Shown here piece after piece: positions 34,580-43,981 of a DNA stretch of 48,475 bases. The number at the start of each line of letters is the position of its first letter. Position 1 is the stretch's first letter. Below the pieces are notes generated by a model. It ran no database searches and was not told the origin of the DNA. It saw only the letters and a program-made list of their open reading frames with translations. The DNA comes from Planctomycetota bacterium (lineage in GTDB: Bacteria; Planctomycetota; Planctomycetia; Pirellulales; Pirellulaceae). The translations under genes and the position numbers were made by a program. The stretch spans positions 1 to 48,475 of the forward strand of contig JAJDEH010000414.1 of the NCBI GenBank assembly GCA_029259935.1, in the 5' to 3' direction.

Positions 34580-36055
34580 ATGTCACCGCACCAACATCCG
34601 CCCACGTCCAATACATCCCCAGTTAACCATCCACTTTCCCGAAGGACTGCTATTCAAGCGGGTGCCATCGGATTGTTGGGAATGGGCGTAAATCACCTCG
34701 ACGCGTTACGGTCCGTGGCCGGTGGCGAAAACTCAACCACCAAAACATGTGCCAAGTCCTGCATCTATATTTTCCTTTCCGGCGGATTGGCTCAGCACGA
34801 GAGTTTCGACTTGAAGCCCGACGCCCCGGACACGATTCGCGGTGAATTTCAACCGATCGCCACGCAAACTCCTGGAATTCAGATATGCGAACATCTGCCG
34901 ATGCTGGCCCAACGCAGTGAAATGTGGGCCTTGTGCCGCTCGCTGACGCATCCCTGGAACGAGCATTCGCAAGGCCATCAAATCATGATGTCCGGACGGA
35001 CCATGCTTCCGCCCGGATTTAGCGGAAGCAAACCGCAGTTCGGCGATTGGCCCTCGATGGCGGCCATCGCCGGCGAGGTCACTCAACCGCGCAACAACCT
35101 GCCGCCCGCGATCGTGTTGCCCGAAAAGCTGGTCCATAACACGGGACGCGTGATTCCTGGGCAATTCGCCGGACAAATGGGCGCGCTGCGAAATCCCTGG
35201 TTCATTAACGCGTCGCCCTTCCATCGACGATCGTATGGCGCGTTCCCAGAGTATCAATTCGATCATCAAGAACGGGGCGATAAGGACGAGCGAGTTTTTC
35301 AGGCCCCGAATTTGACGTTGCCCGAAGGTCTCAATCGAGACCGGCTCGACCGTCGCGCCGGCTTGCTCGCCGAGTTAGACAATCAACGTCGCGACTTGGA
35401 ACGTCACGCCGGGACGAAGGACTTTGACCGCTTTCGGCAAAGCGCGGTTTCGCTGCTGGTCGACGCGCGCGTCCGCCGAGCGATGGATGTCACCGGTGCC
35501 GACGACGCGGTTCAAGAACGATACGGCCGCAATTCGTTTGGCTGGTCGCTGCTGATGGCGCGGCAGCTTGTCGAAGCGGGCGTCAATTTGGTGCAAGTCA
35601 ACCTGGGCAACAACGAGACATGGGACACGCACGGCAACGCATTTCCACACTTGAAAGACAAGCTGTTTCCACCAACCGATCGTGCTTTGTCGGCCTTGCT
35701 CGATGACCTGCATGAATCCGGCATGCTGGACGACACGCTAATCGTGATGGCGGGTGAATTCGGACGCACGCCGAAAATCTCGCTACTGTCCTCGCATTAC
35801 AAAGCGCCCGGACGCGACCATTGGGGCGCGGTGCAGACGGTCTTTTTCGCCGGCGGAGGCGTGAAGGGCGGCAACGTCATCGGCTCGTCGGACAAGATCG
35901 GGGGCTATCCACGAAACAACCCACAGAAACCGGAGAACATGGCGGCAACGATCTATCAATCGCTGGGCATCCCGCCAACCGCCGCCTGGCACGACCACGC
36001 CGATCGCCCCAATCACATCTATCACGGCGATCCAATTCCCGGCCTGACGGTTTGA
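34580..36055 (+). CDS. Tat-exported DUF1501 protein
   Basis: 491 residues from ATG 34580 with AAGGA just upstream. A twin-arginine signal (SRRTAIQAGAIGLLGMG, R21-R22) is followed by the DUF1501 domain, which has an alkaline-phosphatase/sulfatase-like fold: CIYIFLSGGLAQHESFDLKP, the LPMLAQRS ... SLTHPWNEHSQGHQIMMSGR stretch, NNETWDTHGNAFPHLKD, VMAGEFGRTPKI and GRDHWGAVQTVFFAGGGVKGG. Planctomycetes usually encode it beside a DUF1549/DUF1553 cytochrome-like partner; none is adjacent here. Function is unknown. Confidence 0.92.
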   Translation: MSPHQHPPTSNTSPVNHPLSRRTAIQAGAIGLLGMGVNHLDALRSVAGGENSTTKTCAKSCIYIFLSGGLAQHESFDLKPDAPDTIRGEFQPIATQTPGIQICEHLPMLAQRSEMWALCRSLTHPWNEHSQGHQIMMSGRTMLPPGFSGSKPQFGDWPSMAAIAGEVTQPRNNLPPAIVLPEKLVHNTGRVIPGQFAGQMGALRNPWFINASPFHRRSYGAFPEYQFDHQERGDKDERVFQAPNLTLPEGLNRDRLDRRAGLLAELDNQRRDLERHAGTKDFDRFRQSAVSLLVDARVRRAMDVTGADDAVQERYGRNSFGWSLLMARQLVEAGVNLVQVNLGNNETWDTHGNAFPHLKDKLFPPTDRALSALLDDLHESGMLDDTLIVMAGEFGRTPKISLLSSHYKAPGRDHWGAVQTVFFAGGGVKGGNVIGSSDKIGGYPRNNPQKPENMAATIYQSLGIPPTAAWHDHADRPNHIYHGDPIPGLTV

Positions 36056-36076
36056 GTTTCCGTACAGCCAGCGATC

Positions 36077-38917
36077 CTAGGGGGCGTCCGTGGCATCGAG
36101 GGGTCGCGGGCGACGAGGTGGCGTCGGCAGAGATCCCTCATCAAAACCGGCGAAAGACTGTCCCATGGTGTTAATATCGGTATTGGTTAAGAATTGACGT
36201 TCTTCTTGCAAATGCACGTCAAAGCCGCCGGGAAGAGTTCGTTGCCACAAGTCGGTGGTAATCGGCTTGTTTGACGAATCTGACTTGAACCAATCCTCCT
36301 TCAGACTTCCGTCGTTTGAGTATTTTTCAGTTCCCCTCCGCCAAATGAGGCCGTCGCCGGGGGCGGGCAAATAGGTAAACTTCGCGTCGAATTTAAGCAA
36401 CCCTTCCGCTTTCTCTTTTTCGTCCACGCCAATGTGTTCTACCAGTGGAATTTGATGACCGCTCGGACGAAGAATGCTGTTCCGGCAGTTGATTTCTAAT
36501 AACAAATGCCGCCGCCGGTCCGTCTCGGTCTCAATACGGCACATGCCCTCGTACATAATCGCCGTGACGTTGGTCAGGTTGATTTGGATGCTGCCTGACG
36601 GAGGCTCCATCATTGCTCCGCCGGTTTCCAACATAACCTTTGAGGAAACGAACAATCCCTGAGTCCATGTTAGCGTCAACGGAGTTACTTGATCCACGCG
36701 TACCAGTGTCGCTTGCCCCCGGGCAATACAGTATTCAAGCACAATGACCGGTTTAAGTACGGCAACTTCCTCTTTGGGCGGCTGAATGGAGAAGAAAGAT
36801 ACTTTGTCGTGCGCCCCTCCGCTGCCTTGGTCAAAGTTGACGATCGTCATGGTGCAGTTCTGCAGCTTCAACTGGCGAACTGCATTCAAATGAAACAAGC
36901 TCCAGTCAGGCGAGCTGTCGTTGGGCAATTCGACATGAAAGTGCACGCGTTCCCACGTCATTTCGCCCTCGCCGACAATGCTCAGCAACTTTTCCTCGGA
37001 ATCGTGGCTGGGACGAAATACAAGCTGAGGCGAAAAATAGCTGCCGGGCTCGCGTTCTCCCGCGCTGATCGTGAGGTCATTTTTGAATGACGAAAGCGCG
37101 ATTTCCATCGGGTCGACTTCGAGCGGACCATCAAACCGAAGTTCGATTTTGCTTATTTCGCGTGAGTTGATCGCGAAACGAATCGCTTGCTTGATGTTCT
37201 TGGCTAATAGATAGCCATTGGGCGCTTCGGTGCCATCAGGATCGACCACCACGGTGTCCTGCGAAGAAAGATCGCCTGGCCCCAAACTGGCTCCTGCATC
37301 CATTCCAACCGCCAACGAAGCGCTGGTTTCGTCTGCCACGGCCAGCTCGCCGCCCTTGTTAAACGTCGGCTCTACGCCATCCACCGGCTGCATGTTTTGA
37401 GTCAATTCGCCTAGCGGATTTGGAGTATTCGTTGCCACCTCGATCTTGGCATCGGACGAATCGGCTTCAGGCACCGGTCCGACCGCTGGTCGTTCCTCGG
37501 GCGAAGCATTGGAATCGCCATTGGAACTCGGCAGATCCGCTGGGTGCTCACTCGTATTTTGATCGGATCGCGGCTGATCATTCGCTTGCGAGTCAGCCGC
37601 CGACCTGTCGTCGTTTTCATTCCCAGTTACATCCGGCGCGGTCGCCCTTGAGCCGGCATCCCCGGTTGAAGTCTTTTCGCCGTATGACAAGTAAAAGTCG
37701 AGGAGCAAGACTGCCGCCACCAAACCGGCGGCTCCCACCAAGATTGGAATCAGCCGCTCCAAAAATCCCAACCGCCGCTCGCTGGGCGTGATCCAAACAG
37801 TTCCGCCCTTGGTCGCGCCATGCAAGCCGAGTTGATCGGCCAGCAGCAACAACTCACCGATCAAGGCGCTGGGTTGTTGATATCGTTCTTCGGGGTGCTT
37901 CGAAAGCATCCGCGCCAAAATGTTCGTTACTTCCTCGGGTAGCTCCGGGCGGAACAACCGCGGATCGGGCCGTTCGTCGCTGGTGTGACTTAGCAGTTTT
38001 TGCAGCACCGTGCCGTCCGGAAACGGCGGTTGCCCAGTCAGCATGAAATATAACGTGCAACCCAGCGAGTAGAGGTCGCTGCGCACATCGGCACTACGTG
38101 GGTCGCGCGCTTGCTCGGGAGAAATGTAATCAAAAGTACCCAGCGTCACGCCACTGGCGGTCAGGTCGCCATCGCCGCTTTCCACTTGATGCAGCCGAGC
38201 CAACCCCATGTCGACCAGCTTTACGTTTCCGTCAGGAGTGATTAAGACGTTGGACGGTTTGATGTCACGATGAACCACATCGCGATGAAACGCATGCTCC
38301 AGCGCTTCGGCCACCTGCAGCGTGAAGTTGATCGCCTGTTCCAGCGGCAAGGGACCCTGCTGGTAAACAAGGTCGCGAATATTCAGCCCCTCGATGAATT
38401 CGAAGACAATGTAGTTCCAGCCCTGGTCTTCGCCGACGTAATGGACGCGCGCGATGTTGTCGTGGTCTAGCCGGGCGGCACTCTGGGCTTCATTGCGGAA
38501 GCGGCGGCGGATTTCGTCGTCCGACTGGTCGCAAGACAACACCTTGACCGCCACGATACGGTCCAACATGGTATCGGTGGCGCGGAATACCGCTCCCATC
38601 CCACCGCCACCGACGAACTTCTCTAGTCGAAAATGCCCTAGATTTTCGCCTTCCAGGGTAACTCCCATTTCCAGGGGGCTGGGCGAGCGTGATCCCACGC
38701 CCGGTCCCACGGGCGACTTTTTGGAAATGACGGTTTGCTGGTCGGGAGCCGGAATATTTGCTGAATCGTGGGCGGATTCATGCTCCACACTGCTCTGGCT
38801 ATCGTCGCTGGCAGGGGGCTTAGCGGTAAGGGACGAATCGCCGGCGCCGGCGGGCTCGGTCGGGCCCGGACTGAGCGGATCAGTCTCTACATGAATGGAA
38901 CTCTGTTCCGACATCAT
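36077..38917 (-). CDS. Membrane Ser/Thr protein kinase with beta-rich extracytoplasmic domain
   Basis: 946 residues from ATG 38917 (or the adjacent ATG 38914). Residues 1-90 are a disordered Ser/Pro/Asp-rich region. Kinase domain about 94-360: GGGGMGAVF, K125 (VAVK), catalytic HRDIKPSN (H216-D218), DMG (236-238) in place of DFG, and FDYISPEQA. One transmembrane helix lies at about 389-411. Then come an acidic linker (about 415-540) and about 400 residues of beta-strand-rich sequence with no recognised motif but a look of a right-handed beta-helix (LKLQNCTMTIVNFDQ, LLLEINCRNSILRPSG). This half should face outside the cytoplasm and may be a ligand-sensing domain. Convergent with the DUF1501 gene, 21 bases apart. 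Confidence 0.9.
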   Translation of the reverse strand: MMSEQSSIHVETDPLSPGPTEPAGAGDSSLTAKPPASDDSQSSVEHESAHDSANIPAPDQQTVISKKSPVGPGVGSRSPSPLEMGVTLEGENLGHFRLEKFVGGGGMGAVFRATDTMLDRIVAVKVLSCDQSDDEIRRRFRNEAQSAARLDHDNIARVHYVGEDQGWNYIVFEFIEGLNIRDLVYQQGPLPLEQAINFTLQVAEALEHAFHRDVVHRDIKPSNVLITPDGNVKLVDMGLARLHQVESGDGDLTASGVTLGTFDYISPEQARDPRSADVRSDLYSLGCTLYFMLTGQPPFPDGTVLQKLLSHTSDERPDPRLFRPELPEEVTNILARMLSKHPEERYQQPSALIGELLLLADQLGLHGATKGGTVWITPSERRLGFLERLIPILVGAAGLVAAVLLLDFYLSYGEKTSTGDAGSRATAPDVTGNENDDRSAADSQANDQPRSDQNTSEHPADLPSSNGDSNASPEERPAVGPVPEADSSDAKIEVATNTPNPLGELTQNMQPVDGVEPTFNKGGELAVADETSASLAVGMDAGASLGPGDLSSQDTVVVDPDGTEAPNGYLLAKNIKQAIRFAINSREISKIELRFDGPLEVDPMEIALSSFKNDLTISAGEREPGSYFSPQLVFRPSHDSEEKLLSIVGEGEMTWERVHFHVELPNDSSPDWSLFHLNAVRQLKLQNCTMTIVNFDQGSGGAHDKVSFFSIQPPKEEVAVLKPVIVLEYCIARGQATLVRVDQVTPLTLTWTQGLFVSSKVMLETGGAMMEPPSGSIQINLTNVTAIMYEGMCRIETETDRRRHLLLEINCRNSILRPSGHQIPLVEHIGVDEKEKAEGLLKFDAKFTYLPAPGDGLIWRRGTEKYSNDGSLKEDWFKSDSSNKPITTDLWQRTLPGGFDVHLQEERQFLTNTDINTMGQSFAGFDEGSLPTPPRRPRPLDATDAP

Positions 38918-39309
38918 CTGCTGCTAATTCACAATGGCCTAGCTTCCAAACGCCACGGCAGAAGCCCGCCAACGTTTGCTGATTGGTTGGGACGATCGTC
39001 CCCCAAGATTAGATGCGCAATCAGCCTGGTTTCGTTACGCCATTTCAATCATTTTAGTTCCCCCGAGAGAATTCGTCAATCTTTAAACACGCTTTGTCAT
39101 TGAGGTTACGACATTTTATGGCCTGCAAGCTTGTTGGCCGGATGCTCGAAATCGTGGCGCTCGCGGAGTATGATTGCGGCTTGGGACCTGGGAATATGGT
39201 GATTTAAGATCGACTGGCCAAAGCGTCTTTCATTCCGGAAATGGCCATCGACCCCCAATGGGGTGGGTCGGTCAACCGACTTTGGCCTGAAAACAAAGAG
39301 GGACATCGA
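38918..39309. other. Intergenic region between kinase and sulfatase
   Basis: A 392-base divergent intergenic region. It holds a perfect 14-base palindrome at 38989-39002 and a small inverted repeat GTCGGT/ACCGAC at 39267-39280. No gene is evident. Confidence 0.5.
38989..39002. promoter_or_regulatory. 14-base palindrome upstream of kinase gene
   Basis: GGGACGATCGTCCC is perfectly palindromic and lies about 72 bases upstream of the kinase start. It could be an operator for a dimeric regulator or a chance palindrome. Confidence 0.3.
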
Positions 39310-40689
39310 ATGAATTCTCATTCTGCTTGGACTCGGCTCTTGGTTGGCTTGCTGGCCCTGGTGGGTGCGATCGGGCCCCAAGCTTTGTTGGCCAAAGAAA
39401 AACCGAACATCGTCGTCATATTGGCGGACGATCTTGGATACGGCGATCTGAGTAGTTGCGGCGCATCGGATCTCCGATCACCCAACATTGATCGGATTGC
39501 GAGCCGCGGCATGAGGATGGACAACTTCTACGCCAATTGTCCGGTCTGCTCGCCTACTCGGGCTTCTCTGTTGACCGGCCGCTACCCCGAACTAGTCGGC
39601 GTGCCAGGAGTTATTCGCACGCACGCCGCCAATAGCTGGGGATACTTGGCCCCTGATGCGAAACTACTGCCCCAGATTCTCCAACCCGCCGGCTATCACA
39701 CCGCCATCGTTGGCAAGTGGCATTTGGGACTGGAGTCACCCAATCGCCCCAACGACCGGGGCTTTCAGTACTTTCATGGTTTCCTCGGCGACATGATGGA
39801 CGACTATTTCCATCATCGCCGGCACGATATCAACTACATGCGATTAAACGAAAAGACGATCGATCCCCAAGGACACGCCACCGATCTGTTCACGGACTGG
39901 GCCTGTGAATATTTGCGAGGCCGAGCCGATCAACAAGAGCCTTTCTTTTTGTATTTGGCCTACAACGCACCGCATACTCCGATCCAGCCGCCCAAAGAGT
40001 GGACCGCGAAAGTCCAAAAGAGGCAAAAGAACATCGATCCCAAACGTGCGCGACTCGTGGCGCTCATCGAACACATGGATGCCGGCATCGGCAAGGTTCT
40101 CGCCACGTTGGAGGAGACAAAACTGACGTCGACCACGTTGGTCGTCTTTACATCGGACAACGGCGGGCAAAGCAATGTGGGAGCCAACAATGGCGACTTG
40201 CGCGATGGCAAACAGAGTATGTACGAAGGCGGTTTGAAGGTGCCAATGTGTGCCATGTGGCCGGGGCACATCAAGCCGGAATCGCAAAGCGATCGAGTTG
40301 CGATCACGATGGACCTACTTCCCACGATTTGCGACGCGGCCGGAGTCAAGATCGACCACCCGATCGAAGGCGTTTCCTGCTTGCCGACTTTGCTAGGAAA
40401 ATCGCAACCAGCCGCGAAACGAGATCTGTTCTTCCATCGACGAGAAGGCGGCGACCGCTACGGCGGGTTGACGATCAACGCCATCCGCCGGGGAGACTGG
40501 AAACTGCTGCAAAACAGTCCGTTTGCTCCGCTTGAGCTGTATAACCTGGCCGATGATCCTCAAGAGCAAACCAATCTGGCGGACAAGAGCCGCCAAAAAT
40601 TCCGCGAACTGTCCGCCGCATTGCGAGTTCAAATCCAACGTGGCGGCGCCGTGCCTTGGCAACGGACGGACAGACAGTTTGCCGAGTGA
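39310..40689 (+). CDS. Secreted sulfatase (arylsulfatase A-like)
   Basis: 459 residues from ATG 39310, six to twelve bases after GAGGGA; an in-frame ATG at 39241 has no ribosome binding site. Signal peptide LLVGLLALVGAIGPQALLA. The sulfatase core starts KPNIVVILADDLGYGDLSSCG with metal-binding DD, and the formylglycine signature is C80-S-P-T-R84 followed by ASLLTGRYP. Also present are GKWHLGLE, FFLYLAYNAPHTPI and VVFTSDNGG. It cleaves sulfate esters after conversion of C80 to formylglycine; substrate unknown. It differs clearly from the other sulfatase in this window (C-H-P-T-R), so they are not recent duplicates. It ends five bases from a convergent kinase gene. Confidence 0.94.
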   Translation: MNSHSAWTRLLVGLLALVGAIGPQALLAKEKPNIVVILADDLGYGDLSSCGASDLRSPNIDRIASRGMRMDNFYANCPVCSPTRASLLTGRYPELVGVPGVIRTHAANSWGYLAPDAKLLPQILQPAGYHTAIVGKWHLGLESPNRPNDRGFQYFHGFLGDMMDDYFHHRRHDINYMRLNEKTIDPQGHATDLFTDWACEYLRGRADQQEPFFLYLAYNAPHTPIQPPKEWTAKVQKRQKNIDPKRARLVALIEHMDAGIGKVLATLEETKLTSTTLVVFTSDNGGQSNVGANNGDLRDGKQSMYEGGLKVPMCAMWPGHIKPESQSDRVAITMDLLPTICDAAGVKIDHPIEGVSCLPTLLGKSQPAAKRDLFFHRREGGDRYGGLTINAIRRGDWKLLQNSPFAPLELYNLADDPQEQTNLADKSRQKFRELSAALRVQIQRGGAVPWQRTDRQFAE

Positions 40690-40694
40690 GGCGA

Positions 40695-41585
40695 CTACCT
40701 TTGGTCAAAACACTCTATCTCTAGCTCCATCAGTGTCGCCACCAGTTCGTCCGAAGCGATCCGCCGTAGCGGTTCCTTGGCCAGCATCTTCTTGAGCAGC
40801 CGGACCACACTGTTCGGCAGAGTAGGCGTGAAGATGCGCGGATCGGGCGGTTCGCAACGCAAGTGGGCCAGGGCAAGTTCCGTTGCGTCTTGTTCGTCAA
40901 ACGGCAAGCGGCCAGTCAGCATTTCGAACAACGTAACACCCAGGCTGTACACATCCGTCAAACCGTTTCGCTTTCGAGAAGGAATGAAGATCTCGGGAGC
41001 GGCATAGTTCATCGTCCCCACCAGCTCGTCTTCCACGACTTTCTTGCGCGGAAATGACTGAGCGAACCCCAGATCGATCAAGGTCACGTGGCCATCGGAT
41101 GACACCATGATGTTGCTGGGTTTCACGTCGGCGTGCATCCAATGATTCAAGTGCATCGCCTGCAATGCCTGAGCCGTCTGCCGAGCGATCCATAAAACTT
41201 GAGGCAACAACAACGCGCGATCCTTCAGTAACAGGTTGCCGACGCTGACACCTTCCAAGTAGGGCATCACCACATGAAACGGCGAACTTTCCACTCGCGA
41301 GCCCAAGACGGTGATCAAGTTGGCGTGGTGAACGTGTTGCCCGACCCGCGCCTCGCGAGCAATCTGGCGTCGCGCATACTCATCCGCCTCACACTCGCTC
41401 TTGAGTACCTTGAGCACATAATCGGCCGGCCGATCCGGGGAACAGTCCTCCGGTCGCGCGAGAAATACACGGGTCCAATGGCCTTCATTCAGGAGATGAA
41501 CGGGCTGCCAATGGTCGATCGCGCCGAATTCCGAGGCGCGCGCGGCACCATCTGTTGGCGCGGTCGTCGCCGTAGTTTGCAACAT
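40695..41585 (-). CDS. Small soluble Ser/Thr kinase with HAD catalytic loop
   Basis: 296 residues from ATG 41585; longer in-frame starts lack support. A single kinase domain with no transmembrane helix. The glycine loop is degenerate (LLNEGHWTRVF), lysine K59 (VLKV) is present, and the catalytic loop is HADVKPSN (H151-A152-D153) in place of HRD. The metal motif is DLG (171-173) in place of DFG. YAAPEIF and TDVYSLGVTLFEMLTGRLPF complete the activation and helix F regions. The catalytic Asp, the Lys and the Asn are kept, so activity is likely. HRD-Arg loss is usual in kinases that do not need activation-loop phosphorylation. Confidence 0.88.
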   Translation of the reverse strand: MLQTTATTAPTDGAARASEFGAIDHWQPVHLLNEGHWTRVFLARPEDCSPDRPADYVLKVLKSECEADEYARRQIAREARVGQHVHHANLITVLGSRVESSPFHVVMPYLEGVSVGNLLLKDRALLLPQVLWIARQTAQALQAMHLNHWMHADVKPSNIMVSSDGHVTLIDLGFAQSFPRKKVVEDELVGTMNYAAPEIFIPSRKRNGLTDVYSLGVTLFEMLTGRLPFDEQDATELALAHLRCEPPDPRIFTPTLPNSVVRLLKKMLAKEPLRRIASDELVATLMELEIECFDQR

Positions 41586-41771
41586 GGTGTGGGGAGAATT
41601 GAGAGGCGGGAAGGGAAGAGAGGCGAAGAGAAGATAGGGGTATAGGGTTAAATCGGTTGCAGGGAGAGCAATGTTGAATCCAATTGCGACGTCCTTACTC
41701 GGTTCTTCTTCCAAGGGGAATTGTTGGAGAATTACCGCCAATCGTCGATCTTTCAATTGACCACTTGATAT

Positions 41772-41792
41772 TTATTGACGATATGTCAATAA
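41772..41792 (+). promoter_or_regulatory. Probable TetR-family operator upstream of the efflux operon
   Basis: TTATTGAC (41772-41779), five bases GATAT, then GTCAATAA (41785-41792): a perfect 8-5-8 inverted repeat 28 bases before the TetR gene start. It overlaps the spacer and -10 region of a possible promoter (TTGACC at 41757-41762, GATATG at 41780-41785), an ideal position for autorepression. Confidence 0.6.
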
Positions 41793-41819
41793 TTGAGCAA
41801 CGTCAAACAAGGTACTCCG

Positions 41820-42551
41820 ATGTCAACGATAACCAGGAAACAACGCGAGATGCGGGAGCGCGAGGGGAAAATCCTCGAGATTGCGCGCCCGATGTTCATT
41901 GAGCAGGGCTACAACGGGCTCAGCATGGACCGGATTGCCGAGACGCTTCAGTACAGCAAGGGCACGATTTACAACCACTTTTCGTGCAAGGAAGAAATCA
42001 TCATCGCTCTGGCCATTCAGGCGATGGAAAAGCGAACCGCTATGTTCCAACGAGCGGCAGCCTTTCAAGGTCGTTCGCGTGAACGCCTGCTAGCCGTCGG
42101 CACGGCGGCCGAGTTGTTTGTGCAGAGCTTCCCCGACCATTTCAAGGTGGAACATATCATTCGGACCAGCTCGATTTGGGAGAAGACCTCAGAAAAAAGA
42201 CGTTCCGTCATGCGATCGTGCGAACATCGCTGCCTGGGCATCGTTGGCGGAGTCGTTCGCGACGGCGTCGCTCAGGGCGATCTTCAATTGCCTGAAGACG
42301 TGGCCGTTGAAGATCTGGTGTTTGGGCTGTGGTCCCTGTCATGGGGTGCCTACTCGATCATTACGACCAGTGATTCTTTGGATGAACTGGGCATCCGCGA
42401 GCCGTTTACCGCCCTGCGGAACAATATCAGTACCATGCTGGATGGATTCAATTGGAAACCGCTTCGTCACGACTACGATTACGACGCCGCGCTGGAGCGC
42501 ATTCGAAATGAGGTGTTTGCAGATGAATATCAAGCCGCGATCGTCAGTTAG
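41820..42551 (+). CDS. TetR/AcrR-family transcriptional regulator
   Basis: 243 residues from ATG 41820, with AAGG eight bases upstream; a TTG at 41793 touches the operator and is rejected. The N-terminal helix-turn-helix reads ILEIARPMFIEQGYNGLSMDRIAETLQYSKGTIYNHFSCKEEI, typical of TetR. The C-terminal ligand-binding domain is helical and family-specific. It heads a three-gene unit with an RND adaptor (25 bases downstream) and an RND pump, so it probably represses them and responds to a pump substrate. Confidence 0.92.
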   Translation: MSTITRKQREMREREGKILEIARPMFIEQGYNGLSMDRIAETLQYSKGTIYNHFSCKEEIIIALAIQAMEKRTAMFQRAAAFQGRSRERLLAVGTAAELFVQSFPDHFKVEHIIRTSSIWEKTSEKRRSVMRSCEHRCLGIVGGVVRDGVAQGDLQLPEDVAVEDLVFGLWSLSWGAYSIITTSDSLDELGIREPFTALRNNISTMLDGFNWKPLRHDYDYDAALERIRNEVFADEYQAAIVS

Positions 42552-42576
42552 CAATTTTTTTAGCCACATTTTGACA

Positions 42577-43947
42577 ATGCGCCATTTTTTGACAAAGCGA
42601 CGATATTGGATTGCCTCCATGTTCGCACTCGTCGGAGCATTTATCGCTTTGGGTGCCGCGGTGCGCCGGCAAGCGGATCCGAAACTTCCGCCAACGGCAG
42701 CCGCGATACCCGTGGCGACAATGCCGATCGAAAGGGTCGACTCGTTCGATCAGGTACGCACATTTACCGGCGTCATCAAGGCGGCGCGGACCAGCGAACT
42801 GGGATTCGAGCGAACCGGGAAACTGATCACCGTTGACGTGGAAGAGGGAGATGTAGTCCAGCAGGGCCAAACGCTGGCTGAATTGGACTCTCGAAACCTC
42901 GACGCCAAGCAGCGACGACTCCAAGCCCAGCGAGCATCGGCCAACGCGCGGCTTGCGGAGTTGGAGGCGGGGCCGCGAAAACAGACCATCGAGGCGGCAC
43001 GGGCGGAAGTAGGACAAATGCAATCGGATCTACAACTTTCTCAAGCCAACCACGCGCGCAATGAACGGCTATTCCGTAAGAACGCGGTGTCTCGCGCCGA
43101 CTTTGAGCGAACGCAGTTTGGGACCGAGTCGGCGATGGCGCGTTTAGAAGCAGCCCGGCAGCGGTTCAATGAACTTGAGGCAGGAACGCGTCAAGAAAAA
43201 ATCGATGCCCAAAAGGCATTCGTCGCCGAGCTGGACGCGGCGTTGGAAGACGTTGCCGTCGACCTTGAGGAGAGTCGGCTGGTGGCCCCTTTTGACGGCA
43301 CGATTTCAAAGAGGCACCTGGATGAAGGCACGATTGTCGCTCCCGGCACGCCGCTGCTGCGGATCGTGGAGACCTCGCAACTCGAAGCTTGGATCGGGTT
43401 ACCCCCGAGCATCGCCGCCAAAGTCGAGGTGGGACAGCAGCATCGTCTTCGAGTTGACGGACAGGTCCGAGTCGCCATCATCTCGGCAATATTGCCGGAA
43501 CTTGATGCCGCGACCCGAACGCGAACGGTGGTCCTGTCCTTCGTCGATGGTTCGGCCACCGCGTCTTTCGTTCCCTCGCAGGTCGTCCGGATTGAAACTA
43601 CGGAGCCAACCAAGATGGATGGGTATTGGCTGCCAACCGATGCCCTCACGCCAGGAACGCGAGGTTTATGGTCGGCTTATGCGGTCGAGCACGATGCCGA
43701 ACGCAACCAGCACGTCGTCGCGCGGCGCGATGTCGAGCTGATCCATTCCGCCGGAGATCGTTCATTCGTTCGAGGCACGCTCGCGCCGACAGATCGAATC
43801 ATCATCAGTGGAACTCACCGAATTGTTGCTGGGCAGGCGGTGGCAGTCCAGTCAGCGCACCCAACGAATGAGAACGAGAATGAAGAAACCGCGGCGCGGA
43901 CGTCGCGCACGCACGCCACGGCGGGTGTCGCGCGATTGGCGAAATGA
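42577..43947 (+). CDS. RND efflux periplasmic adaptor (membrane fusion protein)
   Basis: 456 residues from ATG 42577. One N-terminal membrane anchor (YWIASMFALVGAFIALGAAV). The lipoyl/barrel-sandwich halves are FERTGKLITVDVEEGDVVQQ and ESRLVAPFDGTISKRHLDEG, separated by a long coiled-coil hairpin (residues about 105-230; KQRRLQAQRASANARLAELE). A beta-barrel domain follows (LEAWIGLPPSIAAKVEVGQQ). The last 30 residues are a polar tail (NENENEETAARTSR). It links the inner-membrane pump to an outer-membrane channel; no TolC-like gene is in the window. Confidence 0.92.
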   Translation: MRHFLTKRRYWIASMFALVGAFIALGAAVRRQADPKLPPTAAAIPVATMPIERVDSFDQVRTFTGVIKAARTSELGFERTGKLITVDVEEGDVVQQGQTLAELDSRNLDAKQRRLQAQRASANARLAELEAGPRKQTIEAARAEVGQMQSDLQLSQANHARNERLFRKNAVSRADFERTQFGTESAMARLEAARQRFNELEAGTRQEKIDAQKAFVAELDAALEDVAVDLEESRLVAPFDGTISKRHLDEGTIVAPGTPLLRIVETSQLEAWIGLPPSIAAKVEVGQQHRLRVDGQVRVAIISAILPELDAATRTRTVVLSFVDGSATASFVPSQVVRIETTEPTKMDGYWLPTDALTPGTRGLWSAYAVEHDAERNQHVVARRDVELIHSAGDRSFVRGTLAPTDRIIISGTHRIVAGQAVAVQSAHPTNENENEETAARTSRTHATAGVARLAK

Positions 43948-43981
43948 CTACCAAAGAGTCCCCAGCACGAAGGGATGGACC

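Noticed and set aside
42118..42576. N-terminal extension of the RND adaptor reading through the TetR gene
   Set aside because: The frame is open but overlaps the clear TetR coding sequence; the adaptor starts naturally at ATG 42577 with its membrane anchor.
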